Source of the DNA: Deinococcus sp. LM3
GTDB lineage: Bacteria > Deinococcota > Deinococci > Deinococcales > Deinococcaceae
NCBI RefSeq assembly: GCF_002017875.1
Contig: NZ_MUFV01000001.1
Span: 1,886,501-1,950,500, forward strand
Length of the DNA stretch: 64,000 nt
Direction: 5' to 3'
Numbering within the stretch: the first letter of the stretch is position 1; each line of letters begins with the position of its first letter. A program made the position numbers and the translations under genes. The notes beneath the pieces were generated by a model that saw only the letters and a list, made by a program, of their open reading frames with translations, was not told where the DNA came from and searched no databases. Below are positions 12,193 to 22,574 of the stretch, piece by piece.

Positions 12193-12212
12193 AATGATAC
12201 TCGAGAATCATT
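12193..12212. promoter_or_regulatory. 20-bp palindrome upstream of the Rrf2 regulator
   Basis: AATGATACTCGAGAATCATT is a near-perfect dyad: 6-bp arms AATGAT/ATCATT and a central CTCGAG, with only one mismatched pair. It lies about 60 bases upstream of the Rrf2 start in an AT-rich patch unusual for this genome. It may be the autoregulatory operator of the Rrf2 protein or a site for an iron regulator, since the arms resemble part of a Fur box. Confidence 0.6.
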
Positions 12213-12270
12213 CCTATCTACTCCTGAATTCCTTACACTGCGCCCGGAATTAGGGCGTAGAATGGGCAGC

Positions 12271-12729
<459 letters not shown>

Positions 12730-12797
12730 CCGCACATACCGGAGAGGGGGAGAGGGGCCGCGCCGGTTTCTCTCCCCCCTCCGCTATCCTGGGGGCC

Positions 12798-13883
12798 GTG
12801 TACCGTTCGCTGATCAAGCCGCTGCTGTTCCGCCTGGATGCCGAGGACGCCCACCACCTGACCGTCGCCGGACTGGAACTCGCGTCACGCGTGCCCGCGT
12901 GGCCCGCCCTGGCCCGCCGCGTGACCGCGCCCGCCACGCCCGCCCTGACGCAGACGCTGTGGGGTCGCACCTTCAGCAGCCCGGTCGGCCTGGCCGCCGG
13001 ACTCGACAAGAACGGCGTGGCCGTCCCCGCCTTCAGCGCCCTGGGCTTCGGCTTTCTGGAAGTCGGGACGGTCACGCCGCTCCCGCAGGCCGGGAACGAC
13101 CGCCCCCGCCTGTTCCGCCTGCCGCCCGATCAGGCGCTCATCAACCGCATGGGCTTCAACAACGGCGGCGCGGCCGCCCTGCACGCCCACCTGAGCGCCC
13201 TGCCGCACCGCACCGCGCCCGTGTGGGTAAACATCGGCCGGAACAAGGTCACGCCCAACGAGGCCGCCACCGACGACTACCTGAAATGCGTCACCGCCCT
13301 GCAGGACGTGGCCGACGCCTTCGTGGTGAACGTCAGCAGCCCCAACACGCCGGGCCTGCGCGCCCTGCAGGCCGCCGGTGAACTCGCCGCGCTCGTCCGG
13401 GCCGTCGTGGACGGCGTGGAAGCCGGGCGCGTGCGGACCCTCAGCGCCCCGCCGGTCCTGGTGAAACTCGCGCCGGACCTGCACCCCGCCGACTTCGAGG
13501 CCAGCGTGGACGCCGTCGTGAACGCCGGAGCGTCCGGCCTGATCATCAGCAACACCACCCTGGACCGCGCGGGCCTCACCCACCCGCACCAGACGCAGAC
13601 CGGCGGCCTCAGCGGCCGCCCCCTGACCACCCGCAGCACCGAGCTGATCCGCGCCGCGTACCGCCAGACCGCCGGACGCACCCCCATCGTCGGCGTGGGC
13701 GGCATCTTCACCGCGCAGGACGCCTACGACAAGATCCGCGCCGGAGCCTCCCTGACCGAGGTCTACTCCGCCCTGGTCTACGAAGGCCCCGGTCTTGTGC
13801 GCCGCCTCCACACCGGCCTGAGCCACCTGCTGGAACGCGACGGCCTGCGCAGCGTCAGCGAGGCCGTCGGCGCGGACGCCTGA
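12798..13883 (+). CDS. pyrD: Dihydroorotate dehydrogenase, class 2 (quinone-linked)
   Basis: A 361-residue FMN enzyme oxidising dihydroorotate to orotate in pyrimidine synthesis. Motifs seen: VGLAAGLDKNG, EVGTVTPLPQAGN, LINRMGFNNGG, VVNVSSPNTPGLR (the class 2 catalytic serine region) and VGVGGIFTAQDAYDKIRAGAS at the FMN phosphate site. The N-terminal extension of about 45 residues (YRSLIKPLLFRLDAEDAHH) is the membrane-associated helical region of class 2 enzymes, so electrons go to menaquinone. The start is a GTG at 12798. It is apart from the pyrR-pyrB-pyrC operon and has no PyrR-type leader that I can see. Confidence 0.95.
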   Translation: MYRSLIKPLLFRLDAEDAHHLTVAGLELASRVPAWPALARRVTAPATPALTQTLWGRTFSSPVGLAAGLDKNGVAVPAFSALGFGFLEVGTVTPLPQAGNDRPRLFRLPPDQALINRMGFNNGGAAALHAHLSALPHRTAPVWVNIGRNKVTPNEAATDDYLKCVTALQDVADAFVVNVSSPNTPGLRALQAAGELAALVRAVVDGVEAGRVRTLSAPPVLVKLAPDLHPADFEASVDAVVNAGASGLIISNTTLDRAGLTHPHQTQTGGLSGRPLTTRSTELIRAAYRQTAGRTPIVGVGGIFTAQDAYDKIRAGASLTEVYSALVYEGPGLVRRLHTGLSHLLERDGLRSVSEAVGADA

Positions 13884-13911
13884 ACCCGCCAGCCGCGCCC
13901 GTCCCCGCCCG

Positions 13912-14226
13912 TCAGCTCGTGACTTTCAGACCGATGATCGCCACGACCATCAGCGCCATGAACGCCAGCCGCGCCGGACTGGCCGACTCGCCCAGCAGCA
14001 CGATGCCCAGAATCCCGGCCCCGACCGCGCCGATCCCCACCCACACGCCGTACGCCGTGCCGATGGGCAGCGTCTTGGTCGCCAGTCCCAGCAGCGCCAT
14101 GCTGGCGATCATGCTGGCCACCGTCAGGACCGTGGGGAGCGGGCGGGTAAAGCCCTCCGTGTACTTCAGACCGATGGCCCAGCCGACTTCCAGCAGACCG
14201 GCGAGAAACAGCAGCGTCCATGCCAT
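13912..14226 (-). CDS. gdx: SMR-family guanidinium exporter (Gdx/SugE type)
   Basis: A 104-residue four-helix membrane protein. The N-terminal MAWTLLFLAGLLEVGWAIG with the essential glutamate in helix 1, LKYTEGF, GTAYGVWVGIGAVGA and GIVLLGESASP match SugE/Gdx rather than EmrE. Gdx proteins exchange guanidinium for protons as dual-topology dimers. The assignment is strongly reinforced by a guanidine-III riboswitch immediately upstream, so the gene should be switched on by guanidine. A Shine-Dalgarno GGAGGTG lies just before the ATG. It is monocistronic and convergent with pyrD. Confidence 0.93.
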   Translation of the reverse strand: MAWTLLFLAGLLEVGWAIGLKYTEGFTRPLPTVLTVASMIASMALLGLATKTLPIGTAYGVWVGIGAVGAGILGIVLLGESASPARLAFMALMVVAIIGLKVTS

Positions 14227-14228
14227 GT

Positions 14229-14245
14229 GACACCTCCAGAGTGTC
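14229..14245 (-). promoter_or_regulatory. Hairpin enclosing the gdx Shine-Dalgarno sequence
   Basis: On the minus strand GACACTCTGGAGGTGTC forms a 5-bp stem (GACAC/GTGTC) whose loop and stem edge contain the GGAGG ribosome-binding site, directly between the aptamer and the ATG at 14226. This could be the expression platform of the riboswitch, working at translation initiation. Confidence 0.55.
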
Positions 14246-14288
14246 GCGCCGTCTTGTCTTGACCGGGTACGGCGGTGCTCTCGTCCGG
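14246..14288 (-). promoter_or_regulatory. Guanidine-III (ykkC-III) riboswitch aptamer
   Basis: The 43 bases on the minus strand carry the near-invariant blocks of this class in order: CCGGACGAG, then CGCCGTACCCGGTCA, then GACAAGACGGCGC. The 5' CCGG can pair with CCGG in the middle, and GCCGT with ACGGC at the 3' end, giving the compact pseudoknot known for the class. It sits 19 bases upstream of a Gdx/SugE gene, its usual partner. I recognised it by eye from the known consensus. Confidence 0.9.
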
Positions 14289-14374
14289 AGTGCAGCCCCT
14301 CTGGGGGCGACTGAACCCAGAGTAAGCCACCCGTGTAAGCAGACGGGTACAGAAATGTAAACATCTCCCTACAC

Positions 14375-14404
14375 AAATAAAAAACCCTCTCCGTGGGGAG
14401 AGGG
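14375..14404 (-). terminator. Intrinsic terminator of the liv operon
   Basis: On the minus strand, CCCTCTCC-CCAC-GGAGAGGG (8-bp perfect stem) is followed by TTTTTTATTT. It lies downstream of the serine-hydrolase gene that ends the branched-chain amino-acid operon. Confidence 0.88.
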
Positions 14405-14433
14405 CCCTGCGTAGCAGGGGGTGAAGGGTGTGC

Positions 14434-14531
14434 CGGACGGATGCCGTCTGTTCCGCTGGTAACCCGCATACGGCAGCGGGTCACCCGCTTCACGCCCGGC
14501 ACCCGCTCTACTCCTACTCGCATCCGCTCGG
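14434..14531 (+). repeat. Degenerate fragment of a family A element
   Basis: The order CGGATGCCGTCTGTT, two pairing blocks, then CTACTCCTACTCGCATCCGCT follows the left and central parts of intact copies (for example 50965-51098) with many changes. The right end is missing. It separates the serine-hydrolase stop from the operon terminator. Confidence 0.65.
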
Positions 14532-14569
14532 GTCGCGTGGCAGAGAGCGCCACGCCACCGGAGTTCTTC

Positions 14570-15819
14570 TCAGGCGAGGCTGCGGGGCCGGGTGGGCGTG
14601 TCGGTCAGGGCGGCGTACACGAAGGTCCGCAGGTCGTCGCGCACGCGGTCGGGGGAGAGGAGCAGCTGGGTCATGAAGATCACGGCGAGGTCCTCGACCG
14701 GGTCGACCCAGAAGTACGTGCCGGCCGCGCCGCCCCATGAGTAATCCCCGGCGTTTCCGGCGCGCAGGGTGCGCACGGGGTCGAGCGTGACGGCGAAGCC
14801 CAGCCCGAAGCCCACCCCGGCGGCGCTGGTCTCGGACACGGCGATGGGTGACAGGGCCATGCGGGCGATGTCGGCCCCGCCGGGCAGGTGGTTGCGGGTC
14901 ATGAGTTCCATGGTCTTGGGGCTGATGAGGCGCGTGCCGTCCAGTTCGCCGCCGCGCAGGAATAGGCGGCACAGGCGCAGGTAGTCGGCGGCCGTGGAGA
15001 CGAGGCCGCCCCCGCCGGACACGAAGTGAGGTGGGCGCGCGAAACGTCCGGCGGTCGGGTCGAACAGCACGCGGCCCTGCCCGGTCAGGGCGTAGCAGGG
15101 CAGGAAGCGGCCCAGTTTGTCGGCCGGGACCTCGAAGGCCGTGTCGGTCATGCCCAGCGGCGTCAGGATGCGGTCCTGCACGAAGTCCTCGAAGGGCTGT
15201 CCGCTCAGGCGTTCGATCACGTACCCGAGCACATCGGTGGCGGCCGAGTAGTGCCAGTGCTCGCCGGGCTCGTGCTCCAGCGGCAGGTGTGCCAGGGCCG
15301 CGACGAATTCCGGCAGGGTGGTCTTCACACCCAGGCCCAGGTCGCGGTACGCGCCGTCCAGGTGCCCGCCCTGCTGGATGTGGTAACTCAGGCCGGACGT
15401 GTGGCGCAGCAGGTCCACCATCTGCATGGGGCGGCGCGGCGCTTCGCCCGTGAAGTTGCCCAGTGTGCCGCCGGTCCACACGCCCAGGTTCGACCACTCC
15501 GGCAGAACGCTGCTGACCGGGTCGCTCAGGGTCGTCAGGCCGTCCTCGACCAGCATCATGAACGCGAGGCTGGTGATGGGTTTGGTCATGGAGTAGATGC
15601 GGAAGATGTGATCGTCCCGCAGCGGCGTACCGGCCTCCACATCCGCGAGGCCCTGCACGCGCTGATGCACGACCTGTCCCCGGTGGTACACCAGGGTCAG
15701 GGCATTCGGGAGGATGCCGGTGTCCAGGTAGCGGGTTTTCAGGTGCGTTTCCCAGCGGTCCAGGCGGGCCGGGTCCAGGCCGGCGTCCAGGCCCGGCCCG
15801 GCGGGCGCGGTGAGGGTCA

Positions 15820-15820
<1 letters not shown>
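14570..15820 (-). CDS. Serine hydrolase, class C beta-lactamase/esterase family
   Basis: A 416-residue penicillin-binding-like serine hydrolase. The SxxK nucleophile motif is SMTK (in FRIYSMTKPITS, near residue 85) and the second motif is YSA (in HWHYSAATDVLGYVIERL). A C-terminal HxG/KTG-like region is suggested by SWGGAAGTYFW. No signal peptide, so it is more likely a cytoplasmic esterase or peptidase (EstB-like) than a periplasmic beta-lactamase. Its start codon overlaps the livF stop (TGATG), making it the last gene of the branched-chain amino-acid transport operon. This suggests, without proving, action on an imported peptide or amino-acid derivative. Confidence 0.85.
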
Positions 15821-16519
<699 letters not shown>

Positions 16520-16527
<8 letters not shown>

Positions 16528-17329
16528 GCGCGCCTCCCTTCTCGGCCGGGGTGGTCTGGCCCATCTGCCCACCGTGCGCGTGCGACCCGAGGTACGCCTC
16601 GATCACGGCCGGGTCGCGGCTGACCTGCGCGGGCGTGCCCTGCGCGATCTTCTGCCCGTGGTGCAGCACCACGATGCCGTCGGCCAGTCCCATCACGAGG
16701 CTCATCTTGTGTTCCACGAGCGCGACCGTCAGGCCGCCCGCCACGAGTTCGCGGATCAGGGCCATCAGGTTCACGGTCTCCTCGGGGTTCATGCCGGCGG
16801 CCGGTTCGTCCAGCAGCAGCAGTTTCGGGTCGCTGGACAGCGCCATGGCGATCCCGACGCGTTTCTGCCCCTCCTGCGTGAGCGCCCCGGCGGGCAGGTG
16901 CGCCTGGGCGGCCAGTCCCACGCGGGTCAGGGCGGCCATGGCCCCGTCGCGGCTGCCCTGCACGTCCTGCCGTTCACGGCCGGTGCGCAGCAGCGCGTCC
17001 AGCAGCCCGGCGCGCGTGCGGACCCGGTGGCCGATCATGGCGTTTTCCAGCACCGTCAGTTCCCGGTAGATGGTGGTCGTCTGGAAGGTGCGGGCAATGC
17101 CGCGCGACACGACCTCATGCGTTTTCAGGCGCGTGATGTCCTCCCCGGCGAACTGGATGCGGCCCGAGGTGGGCTGGTAGAACCCGCTGATCAGGTTGAA
17201 GAAGGTGCTCTTGCCCGCGCCGTTCGGCCCGATGATGGCCGTGATCTGCCCGGCGGGAATGCTGGCCGTCACGTCTTTCACGGCGTGCAGCCCGCCGAAA
17301 CGAATTCCCAGATCCTGAACTTCAAGCAC
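16520..17329 (-). CDS. livG: Branched-chain amino-acid ABC transporter ATPase
   Basis: A 269-residue partner ATPase. Walker A GPNGAGKST, the LivG-typical ARTFQTTTIYRELTVLENAMIG stretch, Walker B LLLLDEPAAGMNPEE and switch histidine LVEHKMS are present. The signature is LTQEGQKRVGIAMAL, which departs from LSGGQ but is of the relaxed type seen in LivG proteins. The C-terminus has a short Gly/His/Ala-rich tail. Overlaps livM by 8 bases at its start and livF at its end, so the three are coupled. Confidence 0.92.
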
Positions 17330-18304
17330 GTTTCACCTCCTGCGCGCGTCCCTGTGCCCGAACGGCCCGTTTGGCGCGTTCCCGCAGCCACAGTCCCACC
17401 AGTCCCTGCGGCGCGAACATGACCAGCAGCACCAGCAGCGGCCCGAAAATGAGGAAGCGGTAGTCTTCGAGGCCCTGCAGCGCCTGCGTCAGGCCGTACA
17501 TCAGTGCGGTGCCCAGCAGCGGCCCGGCCAGGGTGCCCAGCCCGCCGACCAGCAGGTACAGCAGGATCGTGAACGTCTGCGCCGGGGACGCCGCCGCCGA
17601 TCCCAGGAACCCGATGTACACGGCGTACACGCCGCCCGCGAAGCCCGCGATGGCCGTTGAGAACATCATGGCGCGCAGCTTGTGGGCGTACACGTTGATG
17701 CCGGCGCTGCGCGCGAGGTCCTCGCCGCCCCGGATGGCGATCAGGGACAGCCCGAAGGTGCTCCCGCGTGCGCGGGCGACCGCCACGACCGTCAGGACCA
17801 GCGACACGAGCGCCAGGTAATAAAAACCGGCCGAGAGTTTCAGGCCCAGCGCCTGCGCGAAGGCTTCCAGTCCGGCGGGGGGGTTCACGCCGTTCAGGCC
17901 CTCGTTCCCGCCGGTCAGCGAGTCCCACTTGTTGATGACCAGCATGATGATCACGCCCACGCCCAGCGTGAAGATCGCGAACACGTCCCCGCGCGTGCGG
18001 AACGCCACCAGCCCCAGCAGCAGGCCCAGCGCCGCGCACAGCAGCACCGCCGCCGGCCACGCCAGCCAGAAACTCCACCCGGCCTTCAGGGTCAGAATGC
18101 CGACCGTGTACGCGCCGATGGCAAAGAAGCCCGCGTGCGCCAGCGGCAGCTGCCCGGTGTAGCCCAGCAGCACGTTCATGCCGTACGCGACCATCGCGAA
18201 GATCATGATGTTCACGCCGATGTCCAGCAGGTACCCGCTGGGCCGCAGCAGCGGCAGCAGCGCCGCGACGACCAGCAGCGCCGCCCAGCCCCAGGAAATG
18301 CGTT

Positions 18305-18308
<4 letters not shown>
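17322..18308 (-). CDS. livM: Branched-chain amino-acid ABC transporter permease
   Basis: A 328-residue inner-membrane permease with about 8-10 hydrophobic helices. The motif GYTGQLPLAHAGFFAIGAYTVG and the cytoplasmic EAA-like loop RGGEDLARSAGINVYAHKLRAMMFSTA are typical of LivM. It ends with a basic tail (LRERAKRAVRAQGRAQEVKRA). Its start overlaps the livH stop by 4 bases (ATGA). Confidence 0.92.
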
Positions 18309-19171
<863 letters not shown>

Positions 19172-19211
19172 GGGAACACTCCGTGGGAAAGGCAGGGACG
19201 GATCACGCTGG

Positions 19212-19242
19212 AAAAAAAGCGCCCCGACCGATGCGGGGCGCT
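19212..19242 (-). terminator. Internal terminator between binding-protein and permease genes
   Basis: On the minus strand AGCGCCCC and GGGGCGCT form an 8-bp stem around GCATCGGTC and are followed by TTTTTTT. It lies between the substrate-binding-protein stop and livH. Partial read-through would give more binding protein than membrane components, as is common in ABC importers. Confidence 0.88.
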
Positions 19243-19253
19243 GAGAGGGGCGC

Positions 19254-20390
19254 TTACTTGAAGACTTTCGTCATGCGCAGCTTGGTGTACTTGCCGTTCT
19301 TGACGCTGGCGATCACGAATTCGGCGTCCACGTGCCCGCCGGCGGTCACGCCCGCGAGTTTGTACACGGTCTTGCCGAGCGGCAGGGCCTTGGCGGCGGC
19401 GTCCAGCTTCGCGCGGATCGCCTTGGGATCCTCGGTGGTGCCCGCGAGTTCCATCGCCTTGGCGATGATGTTCATGCCCATGTAGTTCAGCGCGGCCTCG
19501 CTGGTGGGGATCTTCTTGAACTGACGCTGGTACTGCGCCTTGAACACCTGCGTGCCGGCGTACTCGATGGTCGGCAGGATGCCCACGCTGCCATCCAGGT
19601 ACGAGCGGGGCACGATGGTGTCCATCTGCTCGAACTTGGCCTGGTCCATCACGATGAACCCGCCCTTGAAGCCCTGCTCGCGCGCGGCCTTCACGACCAG
19701 CGCGGTCGGCTGGCTGGGGCCGCCGATGAACAGCACGTCGGGTTTCTCGGCCAGGGCCTTGCTGACGGCGCTGGAGTAGTCCACGGTGGTGTTGTAGTCC
19801 ACGCCGTTGTTCGCGCCGACCGTGCCGCCCTGCTTCTTCCATTCCTCGACCAGACCCTCGGTCCACTGCTTGCCGTAGGCGCTGGTGGTGGGAATCAGAC
19901 CCAGTTTCTTGCCGTAGGCTTTCATCTGGGTGGCCGTGAACGGCTGGAAGTAGTTGTCGAAACGCGGCGGCAGCATGAACGTCATGGGGTTCTTGGCTTC
20001 CAGGATCTTGGGTTCGCTGGAGTACGCCACGAGCAGGAATTCCGGATCGCGGGCCGTCAGGGGCTGAACGGTCAGGATGCCGCCCGAGTGCGGAACGAAC
20101 ACGATGCTCACGCCCTGGCTGGTCAGGCGGCGCACGTTGGTGGCCGTCTCGTTGGGCAGGTAGCGGTCGTCCAGCGAGACGAGCTTGAAGGTGACCTTCT
20201 CGCCCTTGACGGTCACGCCGGTCTGGTTCAGTTCCTTGATGGCCATCTCGAGGCCGCTCTGCACGTCTTTACCGTAGAAGGCGGCGCCGCCGGAGAGTGG
20301 GCCGGAGTACCCGATGCTGACGACCTTGTCGGCCAGCGCAGAACCGGCCAGGGCCGCGAACAGGGCGGGGAAGAGGAGACGTTTGTTCAT
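19254..20390 (-). CDS. livK: Branched-chain amino-acid ABC transporter substrate-binding protein
   Basis: A 378-residue periplasmic-type Leu/Ile/Val-binding protein. The N-terminus MNKRLLFPALFAALAGSALA is a Sec signal peptide, cleaved before DKVVSIGYSGPLSGGAAFYG. The latter is the classic start of the type I periplasmic fold with its substrate-binding GPLSG segment. Later segments KVTFKLVSLDDRYLPN and ADVLFIGGPSQPTALVVKAA also fit. ATG at 20390 is preceded by GGAGG. It leads the operon livK-(terminator)-livH-livM-livG-livF-serine hydrolase. Ligand could be branched-chain amino acids or related amides. Confidence 0.9.
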   Translation of the reverse strand: MNKRLLFPALFAALAGSALADKVVSIGYSGPLSGGAAFYGKDVQSGLEMAIKELNQTGVTVKGEKVTFKLVSLDDRYLPNETATNVRRLTSQGVSIVFVPHSGGILTVQPLTARDPEFLLVAYSSEPKILEAKNPMTFMLPPRFDNYFQPFTATQMKAYGKKLGLIPTTSAYGKQWTEGLVEEWKKQGGTVGANNGVDYNTTVDYSSAVSKALAEKPDVLFIGGPSQPTALVVKAAREQGFKGGFIVMDQAKFEQMDTIVPRSYLDGSVGILPTIEYAGTQVFKAQYQRQFKKIPTSEAALNYMGMNIIAKAMELAGTTEDPKAIRAKLDAAAKALPLGKTVYKLAGVTAGGHVDAEFVIASVKNGKYTKLRMTKVFK

Positions 20391-20544
20391 AGGAACCTCC
20401 CGTGGACAGCGCGAAGGGACACCAGCTGCCCCGACATCTGAAACGCTGAACGTAGTACAAGTTGTGAGTGCAAACCATGGTGGCACGCCCCCGGAAGGGT
20501 GTCAATCACCCCGCAGGGCACACCGGAGTTCTGGCGGGTGACAG

Positions 20545-20561
20545 GTTGAACCCGTTTCAAC
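20545..20561. promoter_or_regulatory. Perfect 17-bp dyad in the livK/thioesterase divergent region
   Basis: GTTGAA-CCCGT-TTCAAC has perfect 6-bp arms. It lies 155 bases before livK and 110 bases before the divergent thioesterase gene. It may be an operator for either transcript; the regulator is unknown. Confidence 0.45.
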
Positions 20562-20670
20562 AGATCAAATGCTCGAAGTGACGCCCCAAGGACGAGCGAA
20601 CGGTAAGCGGAGAAATCCATCCAGACCTGAACACCCCTGCCCGCGCAGCCGCGCTCTACACTGATGAGCT

Positions 20671-21123
20671 GTGACCGACCCCGCCCCCACCCGCAACCCG
20701 GCCCCCCGCAGCCGCGCCCGCATGCTGGAACTGGTGTTCCCCAAGGACACCAACTACCACGGCACCGCCTTCGGCGGCTGGGTGCTGTCCCTGATGGACA
20801 AGGCCGCCAGCATCGCCGCCGTCCGGCACGCCGGGGGCAACGTCGTGACCGCCCGCATGGACGGCGTGGACTTCCACGTGCCGATCCGGGTGGGCGACGC
20901 CGTGGCCCTCGACGCGCAGGTCGTGAAGGTCGGCCGGACCAGCATGACCATCCGCGTGGACGTGTACCGCGAGGACATGCCCACCGGCGAGCAGGAACTC
21001 GCCACCACCGGGTACTTCGTGTTCGTGGCGCTCGACGACCACAACCGCCCCCGCCCCGTTCCCGCCCTGGCCGACGGGCACGACACCAGCAGCGCCCACC
21101 CGGACCACGAGGCCCGCCCATGA
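20671..21123 (+). CDS. Hotdog-fold acyl-CoA thioesterase (YciA/BFIT type)
   Basis: A 150-residue single-hotdog thioesterase. The segment LVFPKDTNYHGTAFGGWVLSLMDKAASIAA carries the catalytic Asn/His and Asp-containing helix of acyl-CoA hydrolases, and VDFHVPIRVGDAV the second conserved strand. It hydrolyses acyl-CoAs to free acid and CoA, in the cytoplasm. The start is a GTG at 20671, and its TGA overlaps the ATG of the next gene (ATGA), so the two are coupled. The C-terminal tail is Asp/His/Pro-rich and likely disordered. Confidence 0.87.
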   Translation: MTDPAPTRNPAPRSRARMLELVFPKDTNYHGTAFGGWVLSLMDKAASIAAVRHAGGNVVTARMDGVDFHVPIRVGDAVALDAQVVKVGRTSMTIRVDVYREDMPTGEQELATTGYFVFVALDDHNRPRPVPALADGHDTSSAHPDHEARP

Positions 21124-21749
21124 CCGCCCCTGACCCCCGCACCCTGCACCTGACCCTGGTCCGGCACGGCGCGACCGACTGGAACGGAGCCGGCCGCTGG
21201 CAGGGCTGGACCGACACCCCGCTGGGCACCCTGGGTGAAACGCAGGCCGCGCGCCTGCACGCCCGCCTGCGGGGCCGCGCCTTCGACCGCGTGCACAGCA
21301 GCGACCTGAGCCGCGCCGCCCGCACCGCCGAACTGACCCTGCCGGGCCAGCCCCTGACCCTGGACGCCCGCCTGCGCGAACTGAACTTCGGGCAGTTCGA
21401 GGGCGTCACCACCGCCGACGTGCAGCGGGACCCCGCCTACCACGACTGGCAACGCGACCCCTGGACCCTGCCTGCCCCCGGCGGCGGCGAGAGCCTCGCG
21501 CAGGTCGGCGAGCGACTGCGCGACTGGGCCGACGAACTCTCGCCGGGCCGCGTGATCGCCTTCACGCACGGCGCCGCCATCCGCGCCCTGCTGTGCCGCC
21601 TGTTCGACTGGCCCGCCCGGCCCGTCCCCGGCTACGTGCTGCCCTTCAGCTACCAGCTGGCGCACACCAGCCTGACCACCCTGACCCGCGCCGGGGACCG
21701 CTGGACCCTGCTGACCTACAACGACCACGCCCACCTGGAAGAGAGCTGA
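21120..21749 (+). CDS. Histidine phosphatase family protein
   Basis: A 209-residue phosphoglycerate-mutase-like phosphatase. The catalytic RHG motif is LTLVRHGATDWN at the N-terminus, the second arginine is in VHSSDLSRAARTAE, the acid is in LRELNFGQFEG, and the second histidine is in AFTHGAAIRALL. The absence of the insertion of dPGM enzymes and the GATDWN start suggest a broad-specificity phosphatase (GpmB/CobC-like) rather than a glycolytic mutase. It overlaps the thioesterase gene. Confidence 0.88.
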   Translation: MTAPDPRTLHLTLVRHGATDWNGAGRWQGWTDTPLGTLGETQAARLHARLRGRAFDRVHSSDLSRAARTAELTLPGQPLTLDARLRELNFGQFEGVTTADVQRDPAYHDWQRDPWTLPAPGGGESLAQVGERLRDWADELSPGRVIAFTHGAAIRALLCRLFDWPARPVPGYVLPFSYQLAHTSLTTLTRAGDRWTLLTYNDHAHLEES

Positions 21750-21766
21750 CCGGGGAGAGCTGACCG

Positions 21767-22468
21767 TCACTCGCCGGGCGGCGCGACCTCCAGTTCGGCG
21801 GCCAGTTCCGCCAGGAAGGCGCGCATGGTGCGGGTGCGGCGGCGCGCCTCGGCCTGACCGGCCGGCGTGTGAAAGGTCCCTTCCAGCCGCAGCAGCTTGG
21901 TGAAGAAGTGATCGACCGTGAACGCCAGGTCGTCCGGCTCGCGCGTCTGCGCCCAGGGATCGAGCGGGTCCAGCAGCGCCCGCCCCAGCTGACCGCCCAC
22001 GCCCGCCACGCGCAGCACCCCCAGCGCGCCCAGGGCGTCCAGGCGGTCGGCGTCCTGCAGGGCCGCGCCCAGCGGCGTCTGCGGCACTGCGCCGCGCGAG
22101 TAGCTGTGGTCCCGCACGGCCAGCGCGACCTCGTGCGCGTCGGCGGGCGTGAACCCCAGCGCCGGCAGGGCCTCCTTTACGGCCTGCGCGCCCAGTTCGC
22201 TGGCCTGCGCCCGCTGCGGGTGATTCTTGGGCAGGTTCACCACGTCGTGCGTCAGGGCCGCCGCGACCGCCAGGACCGGCGCCACCTCCGGCGCGCAGCG
22301 CAGCGTCCAGCGGGCCACCCGCAGCAGGTGCGCGTCGTCGTGCGCGGCGTCCGGGCGCATCTGCGCCTGCACCCAGGCCCACACGCCCTCCAGGCGGGCA
22401 TCCAGGGCCAGCAGCGGTTCCAGCGGGCCGGGCGGCCGGGCAGCGGATCGGGCAGGTCGGGAGGTCAC
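21767..22468 (-). CDS. HD-domain phosphohydrolase
   Basis: A 233-residue protein with an HD fold: first histidine in AHDDAHLLRVARW, the HD pair in AAALTHDVVNLPKNHP, a further histidine in AVRDHSYSRG and the last aspartate in LQDADRLDALGALGVLR. This arrangement is close to YedJ/uncharacterised HD hydrolases acting on nucleotides. It starts at GTG 22468, where the proline/arginine-rich N-terminus begins; the longer upstream open frame overlaps the divergent gene region and is rejected. Substrate is unknown. Confidence 0.8.
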   Translation of the reverse strand: MTSRPARSAARPPGPLEPLLALDARLEGVWAWVQAQMRPDAAHDDAHLLRVARWTLRCAPEVAPVLAVAAALTHDVVNLPKNHPQRAQASELGAQAVKEALPALGFTPADAHEVALAVRDHSYSRGAVPQTPLGAALQDADRLDALGALGVLRVAGVGGQLGRALLDPLDPWAQTREPDDLAFTVDHFFTKLLRLEGTFHTPAGQAEARRRTRTMRAFLAELAAELEVAPPGE

Positions 22469-22574
22469 GGGCGCAGTATGCCAGTCGCCCCGGCGGGTCG
22501 CGGTGTGCGAAATGTCACGCGTGCCCGCGCAACCGTGACGGCCGGGTGACGGCCGTTCAGTTACGCTGACAGAC

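Noticed and set aside
14331..14365. Possible gdx promoter with TTTACA on the minus strand
   Set aside because: Spacing is acceptable but the -10 candidate (TTACAC) matches poorly.
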